From positions 2,049,108 through 2,113,107 of the forward strand of contig WNKI01000004.1 of assembly GCA_015350385.1 (NCBI GenBank): 64,000 bases of DNA, given 5' to 3'. The position numbers and the translations under genes are program-made. This document shows positions 55,674 through 64,000 of this stretch, piece after piece; position 1 is the first letter of the stretch; each line of letters starts with the position of its first letter. Source of the stretch: Aculops lycopersici (taxonomy: Eukaryota > Arthropoda > Arachnida > Trombidiformes > Eriophyidae). The notes under the pieces are model-generated. The model did not search any database and was not told the DNA's origin. It saw only the letters and a program-made list of their open reading frames with translations.

Positions 55674-57442
55674 GCTTGTCGACTTTGCTATTGGTATCGT
55701 AATCGTTTGTGTGAGTCAAATTGTGTTCACCACACACATAGACAGACTCCTACCTGCTCTCTATCTCTCTCACCTGTCCGACTGTCTGCTCTGTGTTGAT
55801 AATGTAAAAAGCGCGACTGAATTTAAGGCGTGAGATTGGGCCAGTGGTAGCGTTGCTCTGGTTGCCAGTTCCTAGCAGTGCATTGTATTTCTCTGCACTA
55901 GTTGCCTTTACGTTATTGCCGCTGCTGCTGCTGCCCCTGTTGTCGCTTTTGCTCTTGCTTTTCCCCTGTAGGTAGTTGCTACACTGGAAGAGCGAGAAAA
56001 AGTTGAAGGGCGAGATTGAAGTTTGCCACACACATGCCGTACAGAGCAAGCACAAGCTGCCATTGAAAACGCGAGAGATTTTCAAGGATTTTTCTCGTTC
56101 CCATGTCCGTGTGTTGTTGCGAATTTTATAGTTTCGCAGAAATCCGCTAGGTGGCCGAGCGCACGCAACTCGTGCGAACAAACCCGAGAATGAACGTGAA
56201 AATGCAAAAAGGCACCTGTAAGAACTTTTGCCTAACTTAACGGTACCTTTGATGATCTCCTATGCTGTAAACCAATAAATAAATAATCAGACCAAATAGA
56301 TGAATCCCGAGCAAACTTTCTCGCCCAAACGATCGAAAACCAAAGAAGAGTGTGTAAGTTAAGTTTAGGTGCGAACTCATTGGAATCGATCAATCAAATG
56401 TGAGAGCGTTCCGAGTTTAGATATTAAATTACAAGGTTAGTTGTAACACGGCAACAGGAATCGAGAGTAAGACGAAGAAGACGAAACCCAACAAAGCTGG
56501 CTCCCTTTGGGCTGTTAATTAGGCTACCGTCGACTTTCTCAGCTCAGTTTATTGGTGTCGGCAGTGGTAGCGGCTACCCTTTGGATTGTGACCGCGCGAA
56601 CCAAGAGCTCGTCGTTCAGTCCGCCAAATTACAGGTACTGCAACTGCAATCTCATCAATAGTCTCAGCTCTGAATTCCAGACGAACGCCGCTTTCGCTCA
56701 AGTTTGAATAATAATGCAGGAGAGGTTTAGGAGTAGAGGGAGGGAGAGAGAGAGAGAAAGAGTCATGCGTTTGGCTGATAGATTTGAATACAACGACAAC
56801 AAGTGTTATTTTTTCTTTGGTCGCGTGAGTCACACTATCAAACTGGCAAGCTAGTTAACTGGACGCCTTCTCCTTGTGAAGCGCGCTGGTGGCATTTTTG
56901 GTCATGTTGGTCCAACTATTTGCCGCCTGGTGAGTCAGTCATTCAGTTACAGCAAGTAACTCATTTATTCCGATTGCGCAAACGACATCAACAAACTTGA
57001 ACCGCCAACCTGAAGCAACAGGCCGAGTGAGTTTTAGCAAGCGACTTTACTGAGAGAAAAACTACCTGTTCTTACCCACACACTTCCTATTTCGCCACTC
57101 TCACTCACACTCAGTGTCCTCGTCATCTTATCAACACCCTTCCTCTAGAAAGACCCCAGTTTCTTGTTGGCACTGGTCTTGTAGGCGGTAGCTCGCCTGA
57201 CAAGTCATCCGGATGTTTTCTTCCCCGTGGTTGCACTTGTTGCTGCTGTTGAGATCAGCTAAATTGTTGAGTAAATTAGTTAGACGTTAGACTGATTAAA
57301 TGAGTTACAAATCATCATTTATAACCTGAGGTTGAACTCACAAGTCGCCGCCGATATCATTTGTTTCGGTTTGCGATGTTCATTCGTCCAAAGGTGTCAT
57401 TAAAGACTGAGCGCGATATAATGGTTTAGGGCAAAATATGGT
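54303..57442. other. 3.1 kb non-coding region between GID4 and the two-exon membrane protein gene
   Basis: The left part is AT-rich, with GAT-type triplets near 54.75-54.80 kb, and probably carries the GID4 promoter and 5' UTR. A (CT)n microsatellite occupies about 55642-55670. Open frames are short and not protein-like. No gene is supportable. Confidence 0.5.
55642..55670. repeat. (CT)n microsatellite
   Basis: About 14 uninterrupted CT units, immediately after a CAG|GTGAGT-like donor word. Confidence 0.95.
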
Positions 57443-58810
57443 CTAGCAATCGGAATCTAAGCTCATGTCTGAGCTAAGGCTAGACGATGAATCTGAATCC
57501 AAATCTGAAGCGACAGCTTGATATTTTGCAAGCTTGGTCCTGGTCTCGGTCTTGCCAGTTTTGGTTCTGTTAAGCTCACTGTCTTCCGAGTCCAAGTGAA
57601 CTCCAGTGCTTTTGCCGTCATCGTTGTTGCTGTTGATGTCTTTTCCGTTGCTTAAAGCGTGACAGGTACAGGCGCATTGTTGCTTGGCAACCATCTTGTC
57701 GTAGTCACAGCCAACTCGCGACGACTGACCATTATCATCGTCATTACGCCATTGCTCGCCTCTAACCACTCGCTGCTCGAGCTCACCATTTGCCGCCAAG
57801 CCCTCGATTAGTGAGAGTTTTTGTTTTGCTAACTCGCTCACGAGAAATCTTATCGCATTAGACACATTCTTGCCTCCATGGTGTGATATCAATCGCCTGA
57901 CCCGCTCGTCCCTGTTCATTCTGGTTAATTTCCTTTTATCACGCCTCAAATCAGTCGTCCGCGTGTTGGCCTGATGATAACCCTGGTGGCCGAGTCCATC
58001 GGCTTGGTGGTGGCGGTTATTACTCATGCTCATGCCACCAGTCAGCTTGTTGCTCAACATGTTCATCATCGTATAAATGACCAAAGCCACGATGCAAGTG
58101 GTAAACATGGTGAACAACATGGACGATTGCTCTAGTTTACTACCACTCACTTGCGAGCTGCCAAAGGCCGACGGCAAGCCAACGGGCAAGAGGTGGCTAC
58201 CTGTTGTCGCCGCTGCTGCCATTACCGTTGCCGCTTCAGGCGACTGGGCAAAGCTTGGGTCTCTAGTTAACGGCGAGCGACCATGACCGGCGAGCAGCGA
58301 GTTGTAGGCGGATTGTGGCGACTGAATCGGTTTCGAGTTTGGCAGGTCGGTTGTTGTTGTCGTAGTCGTTGTCGTTGGATCAAGAGTTAGATTGGAGGGG
58401 AGAGTTGACACTTCGTTTGTTAGATAATCCATTCGGGTAGATTGTTAAAGAGATTTATGGATAGATATGATATCAGAATAGCTTCAAAAGACTCAAATTT
58501 TTGAACTTAGGTGAGAATATATGAACCAGAGAGTAATTACAATTACACTTACATCTCGCCGACTGTTGGCTGCCAAACGCCTTAGGCCACCGCCAGCTAT
58601 TCTTGGGTGAGTTTGGAATACTGAGTACTCGTAACGATTATCGCTTGCGGTTTCTTCGATATGATTTGTGAGATATCTAATTGGCTTGATGATAAACTTG
58701 AGCAAGAGGGGTCCTAAAATTGGTCTAACGTGCGGCCAAAGACTAGCGAGGACAACGACCGATAAGGCACACAACAGACCCATTCTTTGAACAAACAGGG
58801 AGCAAGTCAT
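57443..58810 (-). CDS. Two-exon membrane protein, weakly RIC3-like
   Basis: Exon 1 is 58810-58553 (86 codons), ending in GAT|GTAAGT, a strong donor. The best phase-compatible acceptor I find is ...GATTCAG|TCG, starting exon 2 at 58321 and running to the stop at 57443, for about 378 residues. The ATG-initiated frame 58432-57443 has an in-frame stop just upstream and cannot be read through from exon 1 directly. Exon 1 gives a hydrophobic helix (VQRMGLLCALSVVVLASLWP). Exon 2 gives a second helix (LFTMFTTCIVALVIYTMMNML), a basic segment with helical potential and a Ser/Asp/Glu-rich end. Two N-terminal helices, a coil-prone middle and an acidic tail, at RIC3-like length (human 369), fit the acetylcholine receptor chaperone RIC3. 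Sequence similarity is weak and I am not sure. The acceptor choice needs RNA evidence. Confidence 0.5.
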
Positions 58811-59163
58811 ATTTGAGTTATCTAATAATTTGATTTGGTGGAATATTTATATCTTCCCATTCTAATCGAAAAAGTTTGGATTTTCCCTAAATAGATACTG
58901 TGTTACACTCTAGACGCGCTAGGTGCGGAAGTGCGCACGTATTGCAATACACCCATTACAGTAACAAAACTAAATAGAACAGCTGATCGCTCGCGACAAC
59001 AAATTTAGGTCAACCTTCTAGAGAGACAGGCCAAAAAAGTTTTAATTGGCTAACGAAGAATAATTTATTTAATAATATCGTCAATCGATTGGACTCTATT
59101 GGGTGAAGGTTGGGGTTTGGGTTCAGTTTGCAACTAGTCTTCTAATACTAGGATAAACTTAGA
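58811..59163. other. Spacer between VPS13D-like and the two-exon membrane protein gene
   Basis: 353 bp between two minus-strand genes. TTTATT near 59064 gives AATAAA on the minus strand about 100 bp after the VPS13D-like stop. The rest should be the promoter of the downstream gene. I see no homology to the C-terminal domains that normally follow in VPS13D. Confidence 0.55.
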
Positions 59164-62100
59164 TCAATTGAACAGTTTGTTGTAAACTTCGTCATATAAT
59201 GAAGATAACAAATCGGAAAGATGAAAACGGAGGTAATTCTGGATTTGTTGCCCCACGATCCTGGGCGCCTGTTCTAAAATTTGGCGCTTATAAAACCGAG
59301 TAACCGACTCAAATACTCCACTAAAGGTTCTTGAGACGTTCATTTTGAAATAGGGTGCCAACTGGACCTTTGCCTCTTCGAAACCGAAAAACTTTAGGCC
59401 TGAGTAAACCTTGAGCTTCTGCAATGAGTTGGACAAGTTGGCGGAAGTAAAAACGCTCAACTTTAGGCTACTCAAGTCGATGCGGAGCAAATCAAAGTAG
59501 TACTTGGACTTTCTATCATCTTCCGGGTGTAAGATGCGTTCTAAGTCTCGAGATAGGTTTTCCATGTTCTTACGTTTGCCTCGGCCACGAAAACTAATAA
59601 ACTCGACTAGTTTTAGCGCCAATTTCTCTTCAATGTTCAGCACAAGTTCACACATCGACAATTGAACCTGGCGGAAAAGTGTTGTTCCCATTGAGTTACC
59701 TAATATTCGATCCATTATCAAGCGTATTGCTGGCTTCGTCGATTGAGCCTCATCTTCGGGGTCCATTGCTCTATCTAGCATGACATCCTTCTCGCAATCG
59801 GGAAGAGCGTTGACGATCCGGAGATCTTGCACTGAGCAATCGATTATTTGTTCCTTAGCCTTGGTTGTGCACTTAACAATGATGTTATCAATCGAGGCCT
59901 CGATTAGTTTCTCACTTGAATTGTCGACAAGAGTTAACTTAAATCCAGGCACTTTAACATTCAACGCCGAGGTGCCTCTAGGCTGATGATTACTGAAAAG
60001 ACTGACCGCCTGTCCAGCGATTCGCTCGGCCAAGTTTGCGTTGTGGTTGTAGGATGTGAGTTTATAATTTTGCGGAGATGAATCCGTCGCCTTTCTCGGA
60101 GTCTTGGTGAGTGGATCAAATCCGTATCGAGCAGTGAAGGTTACAATAAGGGTTTCACTGAATTGACCGAAGCCTCGCCTGATTTGGATATCTATGAGCG
60201 ATTTGTTCATCTTCGAATCGCCTGGCGAGTTCTTTGGCATGAAATGTATCCTACGCTCACCACTACCCTTGTCCAGTTTGAAGCCCTCGCACCACATAGA
60301 CAATCCTTTGGCCTTTCCTAATCGCATACTACACAACCAGGGAGGCTCAAGTTCAGTATCATAGAATGAAAATAGTAGAATTTGGTTCGACGACTCTTCA
60401 TGCTCACGAAACTGGCCAGCCGCCTCGAGGGCAGCTCCCTCTTGTTTGAAGATAAGAGGTAGTCTTGTTTTGTTGAGGAACCAATAACGCGCGTATATTA
60501 TAACTTGAACGGCCGGCTCCTCTCCAAGGGACGATAGAATTATCTTAGCATTCAAATACAAACTTCTGTTGTTTTGATCGAACATTTCGAGTGTATGATT
60601 AAAACTACCTGTAGCTCCTGGATCAATATTGATTGCTTTCGAACTCGGGAATCCATTCATTTGGAAATGCACATCAGTTGGCTTAGTTGTGTCAACATGA
60701 TAAACTTTCTGCTGACTTCCCATCGCTAGAGAACCCTTGACATCGCCTATAAAATACTGAAGTTTGCAAGGTAGCAAGTTCACAATAGTGAGTGGTGGTA
60801 TAAAACTCATCGAATAAACTGGGATCCGGTCATAAGAACTGATGTCGTCAAGAATAGTTGTATCGATTGCTGAGCTATCCCTTTGTATAGAGACACAAAC
60901 TCTGTATGGTTGTGAGGTGCAATAGGATGCATGCTTCAAACTTGTCACGGTTATCGGGTGACAAATATGAATCCTACTCTCATAGTCCGGAACTGTTTTG
61001 ATTTTATCCCAAAGAAGCGCCCTCTCACTCATAGTTACTCCGACATTGCAAGGCCTAATATGCATACGATTAAATAGATAAGGTAATGGGACCGCTAGAT
61101 GGCTGTTTGGTTTGATGTATAAAGCTTGATTTGATTCGACAAAATGAACTTCAAGGGTTGCATCTAATAAATTGACTAGATTTAGAGGTGATCTAATAGA
61201 AATTATTTTGCGAGCAGAGCTTTCCTCGAGGTTGATCGAGACAGCAATGAAAATATCTTCATTCATAACACGATCCGAGAAAGCCTCACGGAACATTAAT
61301 CCTGTCTTGTCCAGAGGTATGGGTGTAAGAGTTTTCCAACCTTCAACACGGACCAGTAGTACCCGGGAGCGCGCAGTTTGATCACTAATATGTCTACGAT
61401 AAATTGGCAAAGATTCAAACTCAAACGAGACTGTCTCACCAACTTCAACGGTTGTCCATTTGGCAAGACGCTTCAAGTCGGGCGAATCTCGACTTCCGGC
61501 AGAAGATCGGCTATTGACTGATAACTTGTGCATGATTGAGTGAACAACCACGTCTCCTCCATTCGACACGGGAGATGAGGATTTCGATTGATCTTGAACT
61601 TCGAATAAGTCGCCATCATGTTCTAGTGGGGCAAATTGAAGCCGGTGTCCAGTATCGTTGTGCAGGACAAAGATTGAGTTAAAGTCTTGTGATAACATAT
61701 GACCATTTGGGCTTAGACTAGTAGATAGGGGCCATAGTTTTGGATGAATAAAGTCATCAATGATTCGCTTGAGTGCAACATCACCCAAATCTAGAAGCGC
61801 ACTTGATAATACAAAATCTGCTATTTCATCAGATGTCAATGAAATCTCTTTATGTTGGGCTCCCTTTATGCGTTTGCTTGAGTTACTCAGGGATTTCAGA
61901 TCCCAGCTGAGATTGAATGGCCAGGGCCGAAGTAGATGCTCCCAGGTCGAAACTTCCCGATTGTAGTAGTTGCAACCTATCTTGGCGAAGATGAAGCCAT
62001 TTTGTTGATTCCTACCTGAAAATTGGAGTATCCTACAATCCTCTAATGAGAACTCTAGCAATGGAATCCCGCAAGATCCAGTGGTATCATCAACAACAAA

Positions 62101-63498
62101 TAGCAGACCTTCCTCTATGTTCACAATCAATAATTTGTTAAAACTAGTCTCACCATGTTTCTCGAACGTATCCTTAACCCCTTCTCCGCTATACCTCTTG
62201 GGCGATAGCTGAGGACTCTTGAGTGGTCGTTTCGATAAAAACTTCTTGGTAAATTTGAGCAAATTCAATAGTCGGTGAGTGGTAATTTCATAGATTCGTT
62301 GCGAGTGTATGTATTGCATTCCAATTAGATCAAGTTTCAAATGAAGATCCTCTTCAGTTAGATTGATTGATTTTTCGTTCAAATTGTTATTTAGCTTAAA
62401 TTCAACTCTAATTGCATCACTACTCAAGATTTGTCTTCGAGCCATCAAGTGATCATCCTTGGCTCGTCCTGTATAACTGGCATGGGCAAAATGGGGGTTT
62501 GGTAATTTTTCACTAGGTCTCTTTTCAGATCTTGTCAACTGGTCGATGGATACACCATTAAGGTGCCCCTCGACTTTGGTCTCACTGTTTGGTGGTGGCA
62601 TAGTTGTTGCATGGCTAGCTGACGAGGAGTTTATGGTGGAAGTCGAGGAACCAGTTGAGTCATTAGGTTTTTGGACAACAACAAGTTGCATATTATTGCA
62701 TGCCTCATCAAAGATGTCTAGGCTGCATCGTTCGATATCGAGTCGGATTAAGTCATCTTGCTCACCCCAACAGGGTACACCGATGCTCGATAAATAGATG
62801 GAAACATCTTGTAGTGTCAGGTTGCGAGCTGTCTTGGGTCTGTGTAAAAATAGTTTTCCTACATTGAATTTCACTAGTCCATGTTCAGAATCTTCGAACA
62901 CGATTGTCATTGATTCGATCTCTAATCTGATGTTCTTGTAAATATCACGTACCATCGAAGAAACGGTGCTCGAAAAAGATGAGTAGAATTCAGCTAGTTT
63001 TGTTTCCTCGGAATTGACGCCGTTATTGGTAGAAGTCTCATCCTCGAGCTGAGTATTTTCCAGATAATCGGCTAAACTTGCATCTCCGGCAGCTGTGGTT
63101 TCATTCAAGATATCAAAATGAGTTTGATCACCAATATTGTTTGTAGTCTTGTCATCGTCTTTGGTTGAGATTATACTATCTCCATCAACGCTACTGGCCT
63201 GGTGTTTCTTGGGCGCAACAGTGAGCAAGAGATCACTTATTTTTATAACCCATGGATCTGTCAAGATTGTGAGAAGAGGAACTTTTATGCTTAATTTACC
63301 AACTACCCCACTAACTACATCCATAGGAAACTTGAAATGGTGTAAAGCATCTCTCTTGATTGGCAGATTTTCCAACTCCACCTCGCCTTTCTCAAAGGCA
63401 ACCTTGAGCTGGCTGACATTGACATTGTCGAAATAATAATATGCTATATAATGATTGAATGCCCAAGCGGCTATAGTTTTTTGGATGGTGTTGTACAT
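59164..63498 (-). CDS. Compact VPS13D-like bridge lipid-transfer protein
   Basis: An intronless 1444-residue protein. The frame is open to 63525, but that codon is TTG, so ATG 63498 is taken as start. Residues 1-100 are a chorein N-terminal domain (VSQLKVAFEKGEVELENLPIKRDAL, DPWVIKISDLLL). Groove-type repeat segments follow; LDLIGMQYIHSQRIYE resembles a central VPS13D segment. NYYNREVSTWEHLLRPWPF (about 505-525) leads into the VAB/SHR-BD adaptor-binding region (about 605-1010), with YWFLNKTRLPLIFKQEGA and AAGQFREHE near-matching VPS13D. Residues about 1240-1440 match the APT1-like region (IEEKLALKLVEF, SSLKLSVFTSANL). It stops exactly where VPS13D continues with its ATG2-C-like and PH-like domains. 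No UBA is seen. VPS13D is over 4000 residues, so most of the hydrophobic bridge is missing. Likely function: lipid transfer or tethering at organelle contacts. Confidence 0.88.
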   Translation of the reverse strand: MYNTIQKTIAAWAFNHYIAYYYFDNVNVSQLKVAFEKGEVELENLPIKRDALHHFKFPMDVVSGVVGKLSIKVPLLTILTDPWVIKISDLLLTVAPKKHQASSVDGDSIISTKDDDKTTNNIGDQTHFDILNETTAAGDASLADYLENTQLEDETSTNNGVNSEETKLAEFYSSFSSTVSSMVRDIYKNIRLEIESMTIVFEDSEHGLVKFNVGKLFLHRPKTARNLTLQDVSIYLSSIGVPCWGEQDDLIRLDIERCSLDIFDEACNNMQLVVVQKPNDSTGSSTSTINSSSASHATTMPPPNSETKVEGHLNGVSIDQLTRSEKRPSEKLPNPHFAHASYTGRAKDDHLMARRQILSSDAIRVEFKLNNNLNEKSINLTEEDLHLKLDLIGMQYIHSQRIYEITTHRLLNLLKFTKKFLSKRPLKSPQLSPKRYSGEGVKDTFEKHGETSFNKLLIVNIEEGLLFVVDDTTGSCGIPLLEFSLEDCRILQFSGRNQQNGFIFAKIGCNYYNREVSTWEHLLRPWPFNLSWDLKSLSNSSKRIKGAQHKEISLTSDEIADFVLSSALLDLGDVALKRIIDDFIHPKLWPLSTSLSPNGHMLSQDFNSIFVLHNDTGHRLQFAPLEHDGDLFEVQDQSKSSSPVSNGGDVVVHSIMHKLSVNSRSSAGSRDSPDLKRLAKWTTVEVGETVSFEFESLPIYRRHISDQTARSRVLLVRVEGWKTLTPIPLDKTGLMFREAFSDRVMNEDIFIAVSINLEESSARKIISIRSPLNLVNLLDATLEVHFVESNQALYIKPNSHLAVPLPYLFNRMHIRPCNVGVTMSERALLWDKIKTVPDYESRIHICHPITVTSLKHASYCTSQPYRVCVSIQRDSSAIDTTILDDISSYDRIPVYSMSFIPPLTIVNLLPCKLQYFIGDVKGSLAMGSQQKVYHVDTTKPTDVHFQMNGFPSSKAINIDPGATGSFNHTLEMFDQNNRSLYLNAKIILSSLGEEPAVQVIIYARYWFLNKTRLPLIFKQEGAALEAAGQFREHEESSNQILLFSFYDTELEPPWLCSMRLGKAKGLSMWCEGFKLDKGSGERRIHFMPKNSPGDSKMNKSLIDIQIRRGFGQFSETLIVTFTARYGFDPLTKTPRKATDSSPQNYKLTSYNHNANLAERIAGQAVSLFSNHQPRGTSALNVKVPGFKLTLVDNSSEKLIEASIDNIIVKCTTKAKEQIIDCSVQDLRIVNALPDCEKDVMLDRAMDPEDEAQSTKPAIRLIMDRILGNSMGTTLFRQVQLSMCELVLNIEEKLALKLVEFISFRGRGKRKNMENLSRDLERILHPEDDRKSKYYFDLLRIDLSSLKLSVFTSANLSNSLQKLKVYSGLKFFGFEEAKVQLAPYFKMNVSRTFSGVFESVTRFYKRQILEQAPRIVGQQIQNYLRFHLSDLLSSLYDEVYNKLFN

Positions 63499-64000
63499 TT
63501 CCTTAGGTTCTGCATTTAACTCCAACTATATGTATCTTTATGAGTATAACTTGATATAATAATGCGAGTGTTATATAACTTGGAGTCGTCATTCAACTTT
63601 CTCTTGCTCAACAACTATGAACCACTACACGTTCAAAATACGTTACATTTGAGCAGCAGAAATAGCGCATTGTTTTCCATGAACTTAGTGATTCTTAATA
63701 GAGTTGAATGGATAACAACTGAGATGGTTATAAATTAGTTGATAAGGGCAATCATTATATAATGTGATTGAAATGGTTTTAGGTTGTATCGCGATATTAT
63801 TGGTTTTGCTGGTGGGGAAGAGTGCAAACAAGAATAAAACAACCAGCTCTAAGTTGTTGGAAACATCTACACAAGGTGTGCTAGGATGAGCGCACACAAA
63901 GGCACATGCAGTAACACACAGTGGCGCACGAGAGGCTGTTGCGCTTCGCAAGCCGACAGAAAACCTCATTCGTTCCCTATTTCACACACTAACACAGTGC
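63499..64000. other. Upstream flank of the VPS13D-like gene
   Basis: About 500 bp at the right edge. It likely holds the promoter and 5' UTR of the minus-strand VPS13D-like gene. The minus-strand frame 63685-63969 is not recognisable. Confidence 0.45.

Noticed and set aside
1..64000. CRISPR arrays, bacterial operons, riboswitches
   Set aside because: The window is clearly eukaryotic, and the tandem repeats seen are microsatellites without spacer structure.

Overview
This window looks like nuclear DNA from an arthropod, most likely a chelicerate and plausibly an acariform mite. That assignment is an inference from gene content and style, not a database match. The genes are recognisably metazoan (AP-3 sigma, deoxyhypusine synthase, COX5B, GPAT3/4, GID4, TM2D1, TAX1BP3, EVA-1, membrane adenylyl cyclase, VPS13D-like). 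Introns are few and short (83-239 bp, GT-AG). Many proteins are swollen by Gln-, Asn-, His- and Ser/Thr-rich low complexity. Intergenic DNA is full of simple repeats.

Layout. 1-3.8 kb: repeat-rich, non-coding. 3.8-10.0 kb (+): six-exon type II membrane serine protease homolog without any catalytic residue. 10.5-10.9 kb (-): TM2D1. 11.5-12.1 kb (+): AP-3 sigma, ending 25 bp from the convergent 12.2-12.9 kb (-) two-RRM RBM46/A1CF/DND1-like gene. 13.2-16.9 kb (-): EVA-1-like lectin receptor. 16.9-19.6 kb: non-coding. 19.6-21.3 kb (+): GPAT3/4, tail to tail with COX5B (21.7-22.3 kb, -). COX5B is head to head with deoxyhypusine synthase (22.7-23.9 kb, +). 24.6-25.0 kb (+): TAX1BP3-like PDZ protein. 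25-36.3 kb: gene desert with a 725 bp inverted repeat pair (27.9-28.6 and 33.1-33.8 kb) and degenerate retroelement-like sequence. 36.3-40.1 kb (+): large PTB-domain protein. 40.1-48.1 kb: non-coding. 48.1-52.6 kb (+): intronless adenylyl cyclase. 52.8-54.3 kb (-): GID4. 54.3-57.4 kb: non-coding. 57.4-58.8 kb (-): two-exon membrane protein, weakly RIC3-like. 59.2-63.5 kb (-): compact VPS13D-like lipid-transfer protein. 63.5-64 kb: non-coding.

The genes do not form one pathway. They are housekeeping trafficking, metabolic and ubiquitin genes mixed with neuronal/signalling genes, the latter surrounded by long non-coding flanks. The most unusual items are the VPS13D-like protein reduced to about one third of family length, the adenylyl cyclase with only two predicted helices in its second membrane domain, the pseudo-protease of corin/enteropeptidase architecture, and the two-RRM RBM46-family protein.
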